Of a stretch of 64,000 bases of DNA, positions 32,735 through 46,131 are shown in pieces. Under the pieces are notes generated by a model. It did no database searches. It saw only the letters and a program-made list of their open reading frames with translations, and was not told the DNA's origin. Origin of the DNA: Strigamia acuminata. Taxonomy: Eukaryota; Arthropoda; Chilopoda; Geophilomorpha; Linotaeniidae. Position 1 is the first letter of the stretch. Each line of letters starts with the position of its first letter. Position numbers and translations under genes: made by a program. The stretch lies in NCBI GenBank assembly GCA_949358305.1, contig OX442317.1, forward strand, positions 2,356,001-2,420,000. The letters are read 5' to 3'.

Positions 32735-33158
32735 ACGTCACCACAATCGATGATCTGCTTAACTAGAATCTTACGACATTCGTACCAAAGATCTCTCTCT
32801 TCCTTCCTACTTACTTACTCCCAATCACCCAGTCCCAAAGACAGATGCGAGGCCAAAGAACGTCGTCCTTTTTATATTAACAAATGTATTTTACATGAAT
32901 TAAATGGTTAAGATACTTCGAAAAACGACATTTTGTGCGTTACATAAATAGAAAATAGAAAAAACAAACGCCGATTACAGTTAAACTAATTAAAATAAGA
33001 ATAAAAATAAAGACAAAATCAAAATCAAAATATATATTTCCATATAAAAATATTTTCCTAAATTATGTCACGTGATGATTCGAAATTATCAAGGCGGAGG
33101 TTTATTTTGGATCCAAAAATATGAAACTTTGTACATGATGAAAAGCGACAAGTCAACG
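32735..33158. other. Convergent 3' region between TMEM263 and NCAPH2
   Basis: AT-rich, 424 bp. AATAAA-type signals on the plus strand near 33,001-33,012 suit TMEM263. No ORF supported. Confidence 0.6.
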
Positions 33159-35517
33159 TTAACTGGCCTGCAAAGACGGTGCCACATAATCGTCCAGTTG
33201 TTCGTGATGCCGCACTCGCGACAAGAGAGTCAATTCCATCGTGTTAATACTGGATTCGAGCTCCCCCTGCTTGCTAATGGCCACGTTGCACGAATTTGCC
33301 TGCAAAGAATAAACAAATCGATCAATTTCCCATTCATTTACTAATTTCTTTCTATTTCCGCTTTACCAGCTGTAAAGACGCTAAGAAGAACCTGGCAACT
33401 TCACGTTTTTCCTCTTTTTCCACTACTTTCCGAAACGTTAACGTCTGTTTGCGGTTATTCGCACTAAACCTGTTCAGCACTTTGGATCCGTACTGGTGGA
33501 TATCGAACGCTTCCATTTCCTCCTCCTTTTCTAGGAGGGGCAAAATCCTTTCTTCCCATTCCTGGACCCTCTTGGCCAATTCGGTCACTTGCACATATTT
33601 CTGCGCACTCGACATGAACTTCTCCACGTGTTCGCGCACCAGATCCTCGTACGTACATCCCACCAATTTGTCAACTGAACAAAAAATCAAATCTTTAAAA
33701 AAATATATTTATCGATTATTAACGTCCGTTTAATTACTCTCGTTCGGTTTGTTATCGATAGGAGGCGACATATCGTCCACATCGTGAGCGAAGTCACCAC
33801 CGGCTAAATAGTCGTCGCACATTCCTTGTTCCGTGTCCGAATGGTCGTCGCTTTCCGTCGGAACAAAATCCTGCGGCTGCACGAAAATAACGATTAAATT
33901 CGCACCGAATTCGTCGCTTAATTCGCTCAATTACCGCAACTTCCTTATGGTTCGTGAGGTTGCTGTGCCTTTCTTTCTGCTCCTGCCAATACATCCGGTT
34001 CAATTCGATCAATGTGGGGATTTTCAAAGCGTCTTTAACGAATTTCGATGCATCGGAAAAATCTACCGGAAATAAATAAAATCCAATTAATTCAATTTAA
34101 TTTAATTTAATTTTACAAAAAATTAAATTCGTACATTCGACGCTGCAAAAGCTGCTCAATTTCGTTAATGGTTCATCGAGTTTCTGTTTCGTCTTTCTCG
34201 TCTTTCTTTTCTTCGTGTTCTTTGGTTCTAATTCGTCGAGTATCCGAAGCACATTTCCTATTTTTGAAAAAAAAAATTAATTAATTAATTATATAAGTAT
34301 AAAGAAAAAGAAAATTAAACCTTTTCTAAATGGACGGTCTTTGAGGATGAAGTCTACGTACGGGTCGGCGGGTTCCATTCGATTTCCATCTTGCAGAACG
34401 TCGCTCTTTTTCCGAGCTCTTAAGTTATACCTGATGCTTTCGCTCTCGCATCTGTTCTCCAAATTCATGTTCTCGTTTTGATTCGACCGATTTGTCTCCA
34501 TCGGCAATTCGTTGTCGCCACCGAACGAATGCGCGCTTAAAGCCGGCGACGGCGGACCACAATCGTCGTCTGGAAACAATAAAAAAAGTTCAAAAACAAA
34601 ATCGAAAAAATCAATTTTAATTCGCAAAAATAAATTCCAACCCGAAATAATCGCAGGATCGTCGTGAGGAACCGACGGCGCGACTTTCCCATCGCGTTCC
34701 ACGGATATTTCGCTGTCCACATCCAACAAAAGCATTCCCGTCGGATGCAAAACGCCAATTCCCAACTTAAAGTCGTTTTTGTTTCCTATTTGCTCCCCTT
34801 TGGGACTAAAAAATTAAAAAAAATTAAAAAAAAGTCGATCCAAACATCCCAAACTAAATAATACCTAAACAACATGTCCCCTTTCTCGCTCTCGTCCAAC
34901 GGCACGAAAAACGTCGGCGTGTTTGGTAGAAGAATCGCTTTCTTTTTGCTATTGCCGGCGTCTCTGAGGTCCACGTTTTTATTCACCGCCACATCATCCA
35001 AACTGAGAAACTGCAACGATAAAACATCACATTTCACTCATTTTTAAACATAAAAAAATTAAATTTGTTAATTTTACGTCGTCCACGGCTTCTTTTTCCG
35101 TCGGCGCATCTTTGTCTTGTCCTTGTGGATCGACGGACGATGGTTGTTGCAATCGTTTTTTCTTCGCCAACAGTTGTAGCATTTCTTGTACCAACATGTA
35201 GAGAAACTCGACTTTTCTGCTGTACACGGACGTGGATCCTTGGATGAGCAAAGCCGCTTGAACGAAATTCATCGTCGTCTTTCCGCCATCGAATGTTATG
35301 GTAACCGCTTCCAACTATTGAAAAAATTAAAGAAAAAATTGAAAAAATGCTTTAAACAATTGCAAATTCACCATTTTACCTCATTCAAATAATTTTCAAG
35401 CAAAGATGCAATATCCACGTCCCAATTTTTCGCTAAATCACGTATGGGATTTAATAGATGAGCAAATCTCGTCTCCAGCTCTTTGTCGCTGTCGACTAAT
35501 ACTGCATTTGCGCTCAT
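33159..35517 (-). CDS. NCAPH2: Condensin-2 complex subunit H2 (NCAPH2 / CAP-H2)
   Basis: Ten exons in phase: 35,517-35,380; 35,314-35,078; 35,010-34,865; 34,805-34,642; 34,569-34,321; 34,257-34,135; 34,062-33,935; 33,876-33,738; 33,674-33,367; 33,299-33,159. They give 590 aa (human about 605). The N-terminal CNDH2_N domain is unmistakable: [20 protein letters not shown], then [20 protein letters not shown]. Next come [15 protein letters not shown] and [13 protein letters not shown]. The middle is acidic with a basic stretch ([13 protein letters not shown]). The C-terminal winged-helix-like domain has [47 protein letters not shown] and [19 protein letters not shown]2 is the kleisin that bridges SMC2 and SMC4 in condensin II, shaping chromosomes and, in flies, antagonising homologue pairing. 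Introns are 59-85 nt. Confidence 0.96.
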
Positions 35518-36020
35518 TTTCCACTTTGATGTGAATTTGTTATTTAAAAAAATAAAACAAACATGCAATGATGTTACACCTAGAAAAAATAAATCGTTTT
35601 ATTAATTTCCCTAAATAATGAGAAAAATGGTTTCGAGTGAGTTGTGAACATGTAAACACACAATCGTCGTGCGAAATTCAAATGGTCGCAGTTAACGGTC
35701 GCCCGCGCTTTCAGCACGCCGAAGCGCTCGCACTATTCAATGTTTCGGCGTTAAAATCCCAACTCCATGTCGTAACAACACATCCGAGCGTGTAGATAAA
35801 TCATACTTACGGCGTTAAATTTCCAACTAGTGATTTCGCGATAAACAATAGTTAAAAAACAAACGGTAAAATAGAATAAATCCAAACACAGAAGTCGCCA
35901 TTTTGGAATACCCGCGATCGGTCGCGAAACCCGGATGACAACCGATTTGAATTTAACGGATCCGTGTACCAAGACGCCGTCTCTCGACAGAAACCCCAAC
36001 TGACTTTCCATATAAAATAT
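35518..36020. other. Upstream region of NCAPH2
   Basis: Promoter side of NCAPH2. A minus-strand ORF of 86 codons (35,751-36,011) begins MESQLGFLSRDGVLVHG but I find no splice partner or family for it; it is left unassigned. Confidence 0.5.
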
Positions 36021-37048
36021 ATACCGGTATAAAATAAATTCAATAAAAATTTAAATATAAAGAATTTTATTAATTTTATTATTTATCTTTTTTGAATTTG
36101 AAATGAAAATGTCGAAACACTTCGAAAAATTGAATGTTATTTTTCATTCGAAATCAAGATTATTTACATGTACAACAGACTATTACAATCGATATCAAAC
36201 AGCTAAAAATTTCACATATATACTTGTCTCATGAAAAAATGTATTAAGTGTGATATTTTTAAAAACTTTTCACTTAAGAAAAAGTTTATTCTTTGAACCC
36301 AATCTATAGACTTTGCGATATTTTTTCAACATGGAGGGATTTGTTCAGTAATAAAATAACATTCACATACTCAATAATAATCATTAAAAACATATTTTCT
36401 TAAAATATATAACGTAACATATTGAAATATAGATGAAACAAAATGTCATTTATCAGTCAGGTCGTCTCAATGCTAAAATTAGACATTTTAAAAAAATTAG
36501 CGTAAAAATTAACATTTTTGAATATTTTTGTCCATAACGACCGGATTGCAAAAACAAAGGAAAATAACACGAGAAAATTGCACGAATCCGATGAAATGTC
36601 ACGTCAAATCCATTAAAATCCATTAAAAATCTTTAAAATATAAATATAAAAATGTAATTCTATAGTGGGAATGTCCATTTGGATATCCTGTCGTCAAAAC
36701 ACGAAACTAAACAAAACAAAATGGAAGACAAAACGTCAGCAAAACAAAAACTAAAATGCTCGAAAATCAAAAGCCGGCAGTGTTCTATTCAAACGTCATG
36801 ACAAAGATAATAGATATGGCAATGATGTGTACATTAAAATATAAATAAAACGAGAAATTAACTGATGTCGTCGTCGTAAAAAAAATAATCTAGAAATATA
36901 AAAACAATAAAAAAAACACGCAGAACTGAAATCCGTCACGCACACGCACACGTACACGTCATGCGGCACACATTCGCTCGAGAAATTTTTTTTTTCGTTT
37001 TATTTTTTGTTCAAAGTTGTTTGTAAAATGATATCTTTTTTCCGTTGT
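36021..37048 (-). other. Probable LRP4 3' UTR and downstream sequence
   Basis: No coding exon follows the LRP4 stop codon at 37,049 on the minus strand. The stretch is AT-rich with several TTTATT motifs (AATAAA on the minus strand) between 36,040 and 36,860, consistent with a long 3' UTR. No other feature seen. Confidence 0.55.
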
Positions 37049-40000
37049 CTAGATATCCGTCTCGACGGTGCTGTAAGAAACGTTACTTCTAATGTTGCTC
37101 TGTTTTTCATTTTGCACCATCACTAAATTGTTCCGCACTGTTTGATCCAATCGGTTCGTCTGCAGCTGCACGTGACTGTCCATTTGGATATTATCTTTTT
37201 TTGATACTAGCGCCGTTGCTTCGTGGTTGTTTAGCTTTTCTTCCGAGTTCACACCCAACAAATGATCCTTCAACAATTAAAAATAAAACATTTTGCCATT
37301 ATTTATTTATTCATTCATTCAAATCGTATAATTACCTCATTTTTGGACACTCGGCGCCACGAAGGTCTCTTCTCCAATGACACGTCGCCACTCGACGAAT
37401 TGTAAGTTGGATTGGAGAAAGTGAGGTTGCTTTCAGCCGAATCCATACGGCGCTTTCGCCGTCTAAAATCAACAAGTCAGAAAAACAAAATTACACTCAA
37501 ATCATAAAAATAATCAACATTTATTTAAAACGCTTTTCTGCCAAAAAAAAGAGCAAAATTGGCACTTTAATGGACTCTATTTCAAATTCCTTCCTTACCT
37601 CACTTTGTTCGTGTCACTAAACAATAAAGGCAGCAATAAAAATACACAAAGTATAAAAATGAACATCCAACCACAAACGAAGGAAAACAAATTAAAAATC
37701 AGATTTACCGTCGCCAAGCAAACAAGGCAACCGCGAGCAAAGCAGCCACGATCATCAGCAAGACGGTGAGAACGACATAAGCGCTGTGAATATTTGGATC
37801 TAAAAATAAAAAATAATAACAAATCAAAAAATAAAGTCGACCGAACCAAAAACAAAATGCTGCACCTTCAACCGGGATGCCGACAACTTGACACCGCCCA
37901 TTCGCCTCGGTGCACCGATAATCGCCGAGCGGATATTTCTTCCTCCAACTCGACTCTTCGATGTCGTCGTCCGTCTCGTCAATCTCGTTCTCCTCGCGCC
38001 CGTCGCCTTGCAGCTTGCACGAGCCCACGACGTCCGGGCACGCGCACACCGGCCGCGCCGGCCGGTGCAGACACAAGTGCGAGCAGCCGCCGTTCGCGAC
38101 TGCGCACGGGTTCGTTCCCTGCTGCTTGGACGCCGACACGACCCGGATCTCCATCAAGCCCTCGATGTTGCTCTGGATCGTGATCCGGTTATTGCCCGTG
38201 TCCTTGTCCACTCTTTCGATCGACCGCGTCTGCCAGTCGGTCCAGTAGATGTAATTCCCGTTCTGCGTCAAGCCGAACGGGTGCGTCACCATCTGGACCA
38301 GTTGAACGCGGTATCGGCCGTTCAGATCGGACGTTTCGATCCGATCCAGCTGAGCATCGGCCCAGTAGAGACGCCGGGTGTCGTAGTCGATCGTCAGACC
38401 GTTCGGCCACGCCAAATCCGTGCTGGCGATCACTTTGCGGTGCGTTCCATCCATGTAACTGCGTTCAATCTTCGGTATGTTGCCCCAATCCGACCAAAAC
38501 AGGTATCTGCAAGTCAAACAATTAATTTTATTAATAAACAAATGAATGTTCTGAAAATGTTGTTGTTGTTTTCACCCTTTTCGTGGGAACAGGACGATTG
38601 CGCGCGGTTCGTCCAGGTCGGTGTTTATGATGGTCTTCCTGCTGTTTCCGTCGAGGCGGGAAACTTCGATGACGTTTCGTCCCGTGTCGGTCCAATAGAG
38701 ATTTTTCGCGATCCAATCGACCGCGATCCCGTCGGCCGTTGTCAAATCTCTGTCCACTATTGTTTCCATTTGGCTGCCGTTTAAATCAGCTCGGCTAAAA
38801 CGAACGGACAAAAACAAGCGTCAAATACTCAAATCGATCGTTTGATCGTTTACATTGTGTACAACTCACCGAATAACATCCAAATAAACGTCGGTGTAAT
38901 AAATTTTACTCTCCGAAATGTCGAAATCAATAGCAATAGCATTGTGCACATCGGGTATGGGTAGAAACACGTCGGTGTTGTCACTCGTGTCGAGCGATAT
39001 TTGCCGAATGCTGCCGCGACTGGCGAACAGAAGAAACGTCTGCGGACTGTCTTGGCACGTTTTCGCATCTTCGCGCAACAGAATGCCCGTCGGACAAGCG
39101 CACGAAAATCCCCCGGAATTGCGCAGACACAAATGACTGCAACCGCCGTTGTTTTCCGCACACGCGTTCACCCCTGCGAATTCAAATTCAAAATCAAAAT
39201 CAAAATAATCGATTTCACCAATTCAATTCGCGCACCAATGTCGTCCATGTGTATCGCGTGAATGTCCATCAATCCGGGCAGTTTATCTCTGATGACCTGC
39301 ATCGACTCGCCGTTGTCGCGATTGGCCCGATGGACGGATTGGGTCTCCCAGTCCGTCCAATAAACCCAGTTATCTACCACCGTAAGCCCGTACGGATGTG
39401 GGACATTGCCGACAAGTTTGCGTCTGTTGCGCCCGCTCATTGCGGACATTTCGATTATCTAAAAATAATTACAAATCAAAATTCGACTTGAAAATAAACG
39501 ACAACTGCGTACATTGGTTCTGGCATCGGCCCAGATCAATTTATTCTCCGTTTTATCGATGGCTAAACCGTTCGGCCAGCCCAGACCGTCGTGGATGATG
39601 GTAACTCGATTGGATCCGTCCATTTCCGAGCGCTCGATGCGCGGATTGTCGCCCCAATCGGTCCAATACATAAATCTAAAAACAAAATAAAATTATAAGA
39701 AATTTAAGTGCGAGTTATTTGTTATTTAGATTTGACCCTAAATCGTAATGCAAGGCCAAGGCACGTGGACTGTCCAATTTCTCCCATATGAGCACTTTAC
39801 GGTTCCGTCCGTCAAGCTCAGAAACCTCGATCCGGTTGTTGCCGGTGTCGGTCCAGTACAATTTTCTTCCCGTCGAATCAACCACCAGACCGTCGGTGGT
39901 ATCTAATCCTTTAGCGATCACATCTTCGACCTGAAATTTAAAAGAAAATCAACAAAAACCAAAACAAAAATCCCGTAAAGTGAACAAACTTGGGTTCCGT

Positions 40001-43000
40001 CCAAATTAGCCCTTTGGATGCGATCCAAAACCGAATCGGACCAGTAGACCTTCCCGCCGACTCGATCCACGTCGATCGCAATGGCATTCTTCAGGTGATT
40101 GATGGGCAGCACGACGTCGGCGAAATACGGCACGTCCAACGACACTTTGCGCAAGTCAGTTCTCCGCGCAAAGATCAAAAAATTCCTCATTCCTAAGGCA
40201 CAAGTTCGACCATCGGCCAATAGTGTGATCCCGGCCGGACAAGCGCACGTGTGGCCCCGCGACAGTGGCGCCAGCAGACACAGGTGACTGCAGCCGCCGT
40301 TGTGCGAATGACAAAGACTCGGAACTAATTAATTAAAATTAAAAATTAAAAATTAAAAATCATTTCATTGCATCGAATTCTACCCGGTTGTCTCCCGCGA
40401 TGAAACATGTGAATGTCCATCAGATTATCCAAGCCGCCTCTTATGACGGTCCGTTGATCCCCGCGCACTTTGTCGGCACTTTGAATGCTCTGCGCGTCCC
40501 AGTCGGTCCAGTAGATGCGGTCCTCGTGCAACGTCAGCCCGAACGGATGCGGCAAATCGACGGTGATCAAAACGCGTCGATTCTCGCCGTTCAAGTCGCT
40601 CAACTCGATCGTTTTCATGCCCGCGTCTGTCCAGTACAACTTCTCGTTCTCGTAGTCGATTGCCAATCCGTTTGGCCACGTCAAATTCTGACCAACGATG
40701 ACCGTGCGCACCGAGCCGTCCATCCCGGCCCTCTCGATCTTCGGCGCCAGTCCCCAATCGGTCCAATACATGTAACTAAAATATTCAATATTCAATTCAA
40801 CTCGAAATTCCACTTTAACTCGACTCACCCTCCAATTGGATCAACAATTATGTCCCTAGGCCTATCTAAACTCTCCCACACAAGAATTGTTCTCATAGAC
40901 CCGTCTAGATTTGCAACTTCGATGCGGTCGGTGCCGGCATCGGTCCAATACAATTTGTTGCTGATCCAATCGATGGCCAGTCCGGCCGGACTCTCCAAAT
41001 TCGTCTTGATCACCACCTGGAATGAAACGATTGATTTTACAACTCACTTCCTCGTTTTTACATTCAAAATCTCTACTTGTTGATTGGATCCGTTGAGCAA
41101 AGCGCGATTGATCGTGTCTTTGGTCACATCGGTCCAGTAAATGTAATTCTGCTGACTGTCCCAATCGATCGCGACCGCGCTGTTCACGTCGCTCAGCGGG
41201 ACCACCACGTCCGTTCTGTCTTCCACGTCCATGGAGATGCGTCGGATGTCCGAACGACGCGTAAACAACAAAAACGTGTCCATATCTACGAGTAAACATT
41301 TAAAACAAATACAATATTTTCTCCAAAACCTCCATTTACTCGTGTTGCACGTCTTCCCGTCCTCGAACAACGCGTATCCGGTCGGACAAGCGCACGAATA
41401 CGAGAAACTGTTGGGTAAACACAAATGGCTGCAGCCGCCGTTGTTATTTCCGCACGGATTCTTCGCTAAAAACAAAACAAACAAATTTTAACCAAATTGC
41501 ACAAACATTAATTAATTTCTTTCGAATTCACCTTGCGGCTGTCTCTGCGGATGGAAACTGCGTATGTCCATGGGGAAATGAAGTCTATTGTGTATCGTCT
41601 CCATGTCGTTCCCCGCAAACTTATTCGCCTTGTTGATGCTCTTGGTGTGCCAGTCGGTCCAGAATATCTCGTCCTCAAACAGCGTGATCGCAAACGGATG
41701 CGGCAGCCCTTGGTCGATCAATTTCCTCCGCATCGACCCGTCCAAATTGGCCATTTCAATCACGTGGTGTTTCGCATCGGCCCAATAAATCTTGCTGCCG
41801 GCGTAGTCGACCGTGAGACCGTTCGGCCAAAACAGAGACGTGTCGGCGATCATGTGTCGCTCCGACCCGTCCATCGCGCACCGCTCGATGCGCGGCTGCG
41901 AGCCCCAATCGGTCCAATAAATCGTGCTAAACCAAACGAAATTAATTTAATAAATAAATAAATAAATTAATTAATTAATCACCTGTATCCCGGATGTAGA
42001 GAGATGGCGCGCGGTTTTTCCAGGTTTTTCCAGACGACGCATTTGCGACTGGTTCCGTCGAGGTTGGAAACTTCGATGCGGGAAGTTCCGGAATCGGTCC
42101 AGAATAGTTTGTCGCCGATCCAGTCGACGGCGATGCCGCCAGGGGACTCGAGACCAGAGGAAACGATGGTCTGCACCGAGGATCCGTTCATGTAGGCTCT
42201 TCGGATGACGTCGAGGGTGATGTCGGACCAGAAGATTAAGTTTTTTCCGTAGTGGAAGTCTAAGGCGATCGCGTTTTCCAGTTCGCGGAGAATCGAGACG
42301 TATTCGGCGCGGTTTGGGGTGATTTTTCGAATGTCGATTCGGTTTGCAAAAAGGAGGAATGCTTCTGGGCCTAGAGCTTTGCAGCCTCGTTTGTCGCTTT
42401 TCAGTTTGTAGCCTTTGATGCAGCTGCAGCGGAAACTCCCCATTGTGTTTTTGCAGTCTTGGCTGCAGGAACCGTCTTGTTGACACTCGTCGATGTCTAA
42501 ATGAAAATTCGTTTAATGTATCAAAACATTTGTCAAAATTTGTTGAAATTTATCAAAAATCTGTCAAATTTTGTTGAAATTTATCAAAAATTTGTCAAAT
42601 TTTATTGAAATTTATCAAAAATTTGTCAAATTTTGTTGAAATTTATCAAAAATTTGTCAAAATTTGTTGAAATTTATCAAAAATTTGTCAAATTTTGTTG
42701 AAATTTATCAAAAATTTGTCAAATTTTGTTGAAATTTATCAAAAATTCGTCAAATTTTGTTGAAATTTATGAAAAATTGATAAAACTTTGTTGAAATTTA
42801 TCAAAAATTGATAAAAATTTGTTGAAAATTATCAAAAATTGGTAAAATTTTGTTAAAATTTATTGCAATATAGAATCACCTTTACAACTTTTTCCGTCCT
42901 CGAGAAGTTCAAAACCTCGATGACACGTACAGTGGTGTCCGTTCTCCGTTTGGACGCAAATGTGATTACAATGTCCATTTTGTTTGTTACACGAATGTGA

Positions 43001-44604
43001 AAAACCTAAAAACATAACAAATGTTCATTCCATTAAAAAAAATACTTTCTCACCCATAAAATTAAAATCCCACTGCATTTCCTATGCGGTTCCTCATCCG
43101 ATTTATCCGCGCAGTCCATTGATCCATCGCACACGTGATTTTGTCCAATACACGAACCATCTGCACATTGAAACTGACCAGGTCTACAAGTAGTCTTATA
43201 ATCTAAAAAGAAAAATCCAAAATTCCATCAAATTTTAACACAAAATAAATAAAATTAATTCCCTACCGCAACCAACTTCGTCACTGCTGTCCGAACAATC
43301 ATCATCGCCATCGCACCGCCACGACTGCGCGATGCACTGTCCCGATTTGCATTGAAATTGAACGGAAGTACACTGCTGAACAGCTGTTTAATTCCAAATT
43401 AAAAAAAGAAATTAAACACAAAAACTTTTCCAGCTTTTCCCCCACTCACGGCAATTTTTTTCGTCCGAAAAATCCTCGCAATCGTAACTCCCGTCGCATT
43501 TCCACGCGCTGTTTATACACATCCCATTATCACACCGAAATTCATCGTGCCGACACTCGGGTCGTTCCTCGCAACCTTCCTCGTCCGACCAATCGCCGCA
43601 ATCGTTATCGCCATCGCAGCGATACGACGTGGCGATACATCTCGGATAATCGCACCGAAATTCGTCCGCTTGACACGTAACATCTTCCGTAACTATAAAC
43701 GAAAACAACAAAAATAAATCTCCTTTCATTTAAACACCAAACATTTCAAAAACACAACAAATTTACCGCAACTTTCTTCGTCCGATCCATCGCCGCAATC
43801 CGGATCCAAATCGCACCGCCATGATGCCGAAATGCAAGTCCCGTCGTTGCACCGAAATTCAGACACATCGCACGTCCGGCCAGCTAAAATAATAATTAAA
43901 AAAAAATAATTAAATAAACCAACTAAAATAAAATATTAATTTTGAATTAATTTTTCCACTTACCGCAGTTTTCATCGCTATTGTCCAGACAGTCATTATC
44001 GCCATCGCAATGCCACTGTTTCCTTATGCAATTCCCGTTACTGCATTTGAATTCGTCTTGCGTACAATTCCGGGGTTCTAAAAATATCGAATTCCAATTA
44101 ATATTTACCAAGATAAAAACATTTTTTTCACCGCCTTTAACACCCACCGCAGTCCAATTCGTCCGAATTATCGCCGCAATCGTTATCGTTATCGCATCTC
44201 CACGACGCCTGGATGCACGCGCCGTTGGAACACGTAAACTGGTTATCTGCGCACGTTGGCAACTCTAAAATTCCAAAAAACGAATAAATTAAACAGAAAA
44301 TTAAATCAAAACGCAATTAAAAACGGCGTAATTGTCCCCAGACGCCATCCAGCGTGACAAACCGCCGAGAAAGAGCGAGAAAAGCGAGAAAGAAAGAAAG
44401 AAAAAAAGAAAAAAAAATCAATTTTTCCTCCGCTCATTTGAAGAAATGAAATCAACTCACTGCAGTGTTTCTCGTCACTTTGATCTCCGCAGTCGTTGTC
44501 CCCATCGCAATGCCAATTTTCCGGTATGCAAGTACATTCACCGCGTGAAGTCGGTGCACACGCAAACTGGTTCCGCGGACACGTGCACACCGTTGCGTAT
44601 CCAA
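37049..44604 (-). CDS. LRP4: Low-density lipoprotein receptor-related protein 4 (LRP4), 5'-incomplete
   Basis: Twenty-five exons in phase from 44,604-44,461 to 37,267-37,049, 1,825 codons visible (human LRP4 1,905 aa). Domain order equals that of LRP4. Eight LDLa repeats: exons 44,604-44,461; 44,264-44,148; 44,077-43,964; 43,883-43,767; 43,692-43,450 (two repeats); 43,383-43,267; 43,202-43,074. Then an EGF-like module (43,005-42,880) and a Ca-binding EGF ([15 protein letters not shown], 42,496-41,983). Four YWTD beta-propellers follow, each closed by an EGF ([58 protein letters not shown]). One transmembrane helix ([20 protein letters not shown], 37,799-37,709) precedes a cytoplasmic tail with NLTFSNPTY, equivalent to the vertebrate NPxY-like NLTYSNPSY, and ending in ETDI, a class-I PDZ ligand. 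Remaining exons: 41,926-41,532; 41,465-41,340; 41,285-41,062; 41,016-40,829; 40,775-40,384; 40,324-39,990; 39,930-39,737; 39,675-39,513; 39,458-39,236; 39,173-38,870; 38,794-38,576; 38,506-37,866; 37,616-37,599; 37,462-37,336. The signal-peptide exon lies upstream, outside or unrecognised. LRP4 acts at synapses (agrin/MuSK co-receptor in vertebrates) and in Wnt/BMP control. Confidence 0.97.
37599..37616 (-). other. LRP4: LRP4 18-nt microexon (juxtamembrane)
   Basis: TGACACGAACAAAGTGAG is bounded by TTGTTTAG and GTAAGG. It inserts DTNKVR between the stop-transfer arginines (AWRR) and [12 protein letters not shown]. Both inclusion and skipping keep the frame, so it may be alternatively spliced. 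Confidence 0.72.
42520..42865. repeat. 31-bp minisatellite in an LRP4 intron
   Basis: About ten copies of an AT-rich 31-mer made of TTGAAATTTATCAAAAAT and TTGTCAAATTT parts fill the intron between the exons at 43,005-42,880 and 42,496-41,983. The unit length equals that of the minisatellite in ILRUN intron 2 and the sequence is similar. Confidence 0.88.
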
Positions 44605-45430
44605 CTACAAAGAAACAAACAAAATAATTAAATAAAATGTAAAATAATTTTTTTTAATCTAGAAAATGTGGGTAAAAATGTCGGGGGAGGTTTTTTTCTG
44701 TGGTAATTTATTGCAATAATCTCAACTCTCTCTCGCTCTCTCTCTTTCTTCAATTTCACTGGCAGCTGGTTAAGCCGCAAATTAACTTTCACCGACACCT
44801 GGAGCGAACATTAAATTAATCCCAACTGCCATTTTCCAGCTACAACACAACACATTTCTGCTCTCGTCCTTAGTTTAAATCACAAGAAGCCAATTTCTCT
44901 TTGTAATGTTCGTTTTTTGGTCATATTGGCCGCGCACTCAACATGACATTTATCATTGCTCTCCCACGATACCCGATGCCGATATTCCCAGAACTGGAGC
45001 CAGAGCGAGCCAAAACACAAATTCAAGCCGATATTTCCATTGGAAACAAACAAAAACAAACAAAATAAACGCCGAAACGACTTATATCATTATTAATTAA
45101 TGCAATCCCTTCAATATTTCGCCACAAACGAATTATTTCCCACGAAAAACCGCAATAATCGCGAGCACGGGAAAAACCATCCGCGCCTGCCGCCTAAACC
45201 TCGCCTCGTGCGGCAGACACGAGCCAAGTCGACCGTCCAGGAAAAAATGTCGATTCCCAGCAAAATTCCTTCTTAAAAATTAAATCGCAAAGTGTTGCTT
45301 GGCCGTTTGTGCACTATTGATATTTAAGCTTCATGGAAAAGTGCTCAAAACGGATCTAGGGACGATACAGCGCCATCTATCGCTATAAAATCTAATAGAT
45401 CCATCACATTTGTAATGATGGCCAACGTGA

Positions 45431-45453
45431 GTCTCTCTCTCTCTCTCTCTCTC
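45431..45453. repeat. (TC)n microsatellite
   Basis: About eleven TC dinucleotides in a row. Confidence 0.9.
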
Positions 45454-46131
45454 GGTTCCGACAAACGACGCTGTTCGTAATAAAGAGAGCAGTTTGGCGA
45501 GAAATTGCACCGTTCCGCGATGGGTTTTGAATCGTAAACTTGATGCGCATCGTGTTACACGCATTAGGCATGTGGTTACACAATTTATACACGCGAATTA
45601 TCATCCACATCAACTATTTTCTAATCTATTGATAAACGCCCAAAATGCCCCTTGAGTGGCCCGACTCCATTAACCCGCGCTTGATAAAAGGAAAGAGCGA
45701 GAAGGAAAGAGCGAGAAAGAAAGAAAGAACGAGGAAATTCCTTCATGTTTAGGACTGAGTTCATTGTTAAAGATGAGGTGCTGTGCTGCATGTTGGGCTT
45801 TTGGAGTTGCACTTTTGCGAGGTTACAATAAAGTAGGAAAAGATAGGATGAAGCAGACCCCTTTGGGTTAAACAAGTGGCTTTTAGCGGGATCTATGGTA
45901 CGTTTTAGGAAGAGGTAGATGCGTTAGGGGCTAACGCAAGAGTTGCTTGGTTTGGCTTCAGGTTTGACGTTTGGCTTTTTCGAGTAATCTCTTTTGGGAG
46001 AACTTTATGTGCTGGATAATGAGATTTGGTTTTTATTCTCATGTATGTGTGTTTTTAACTAGAAATTGAAATTTGTGGTTTATGTGATTCAAATGAAGTT
46101 CTGTGATTTTAAATGATTTTTTTCAATTAAA

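Noticed and set aside
35751-36011. 86-codon minus-strand ORF starting MESQLGFLSRDGV
   Set aside because: No recognised family and no splice partner; it sits in the short region between NCAPH2 and the LRP4 3' end.
37888-38784. 298-codon plus-strand ORF
   Set aside because: Antisense to the fourth LRP4 propeller and stalk exons, which are conserved.
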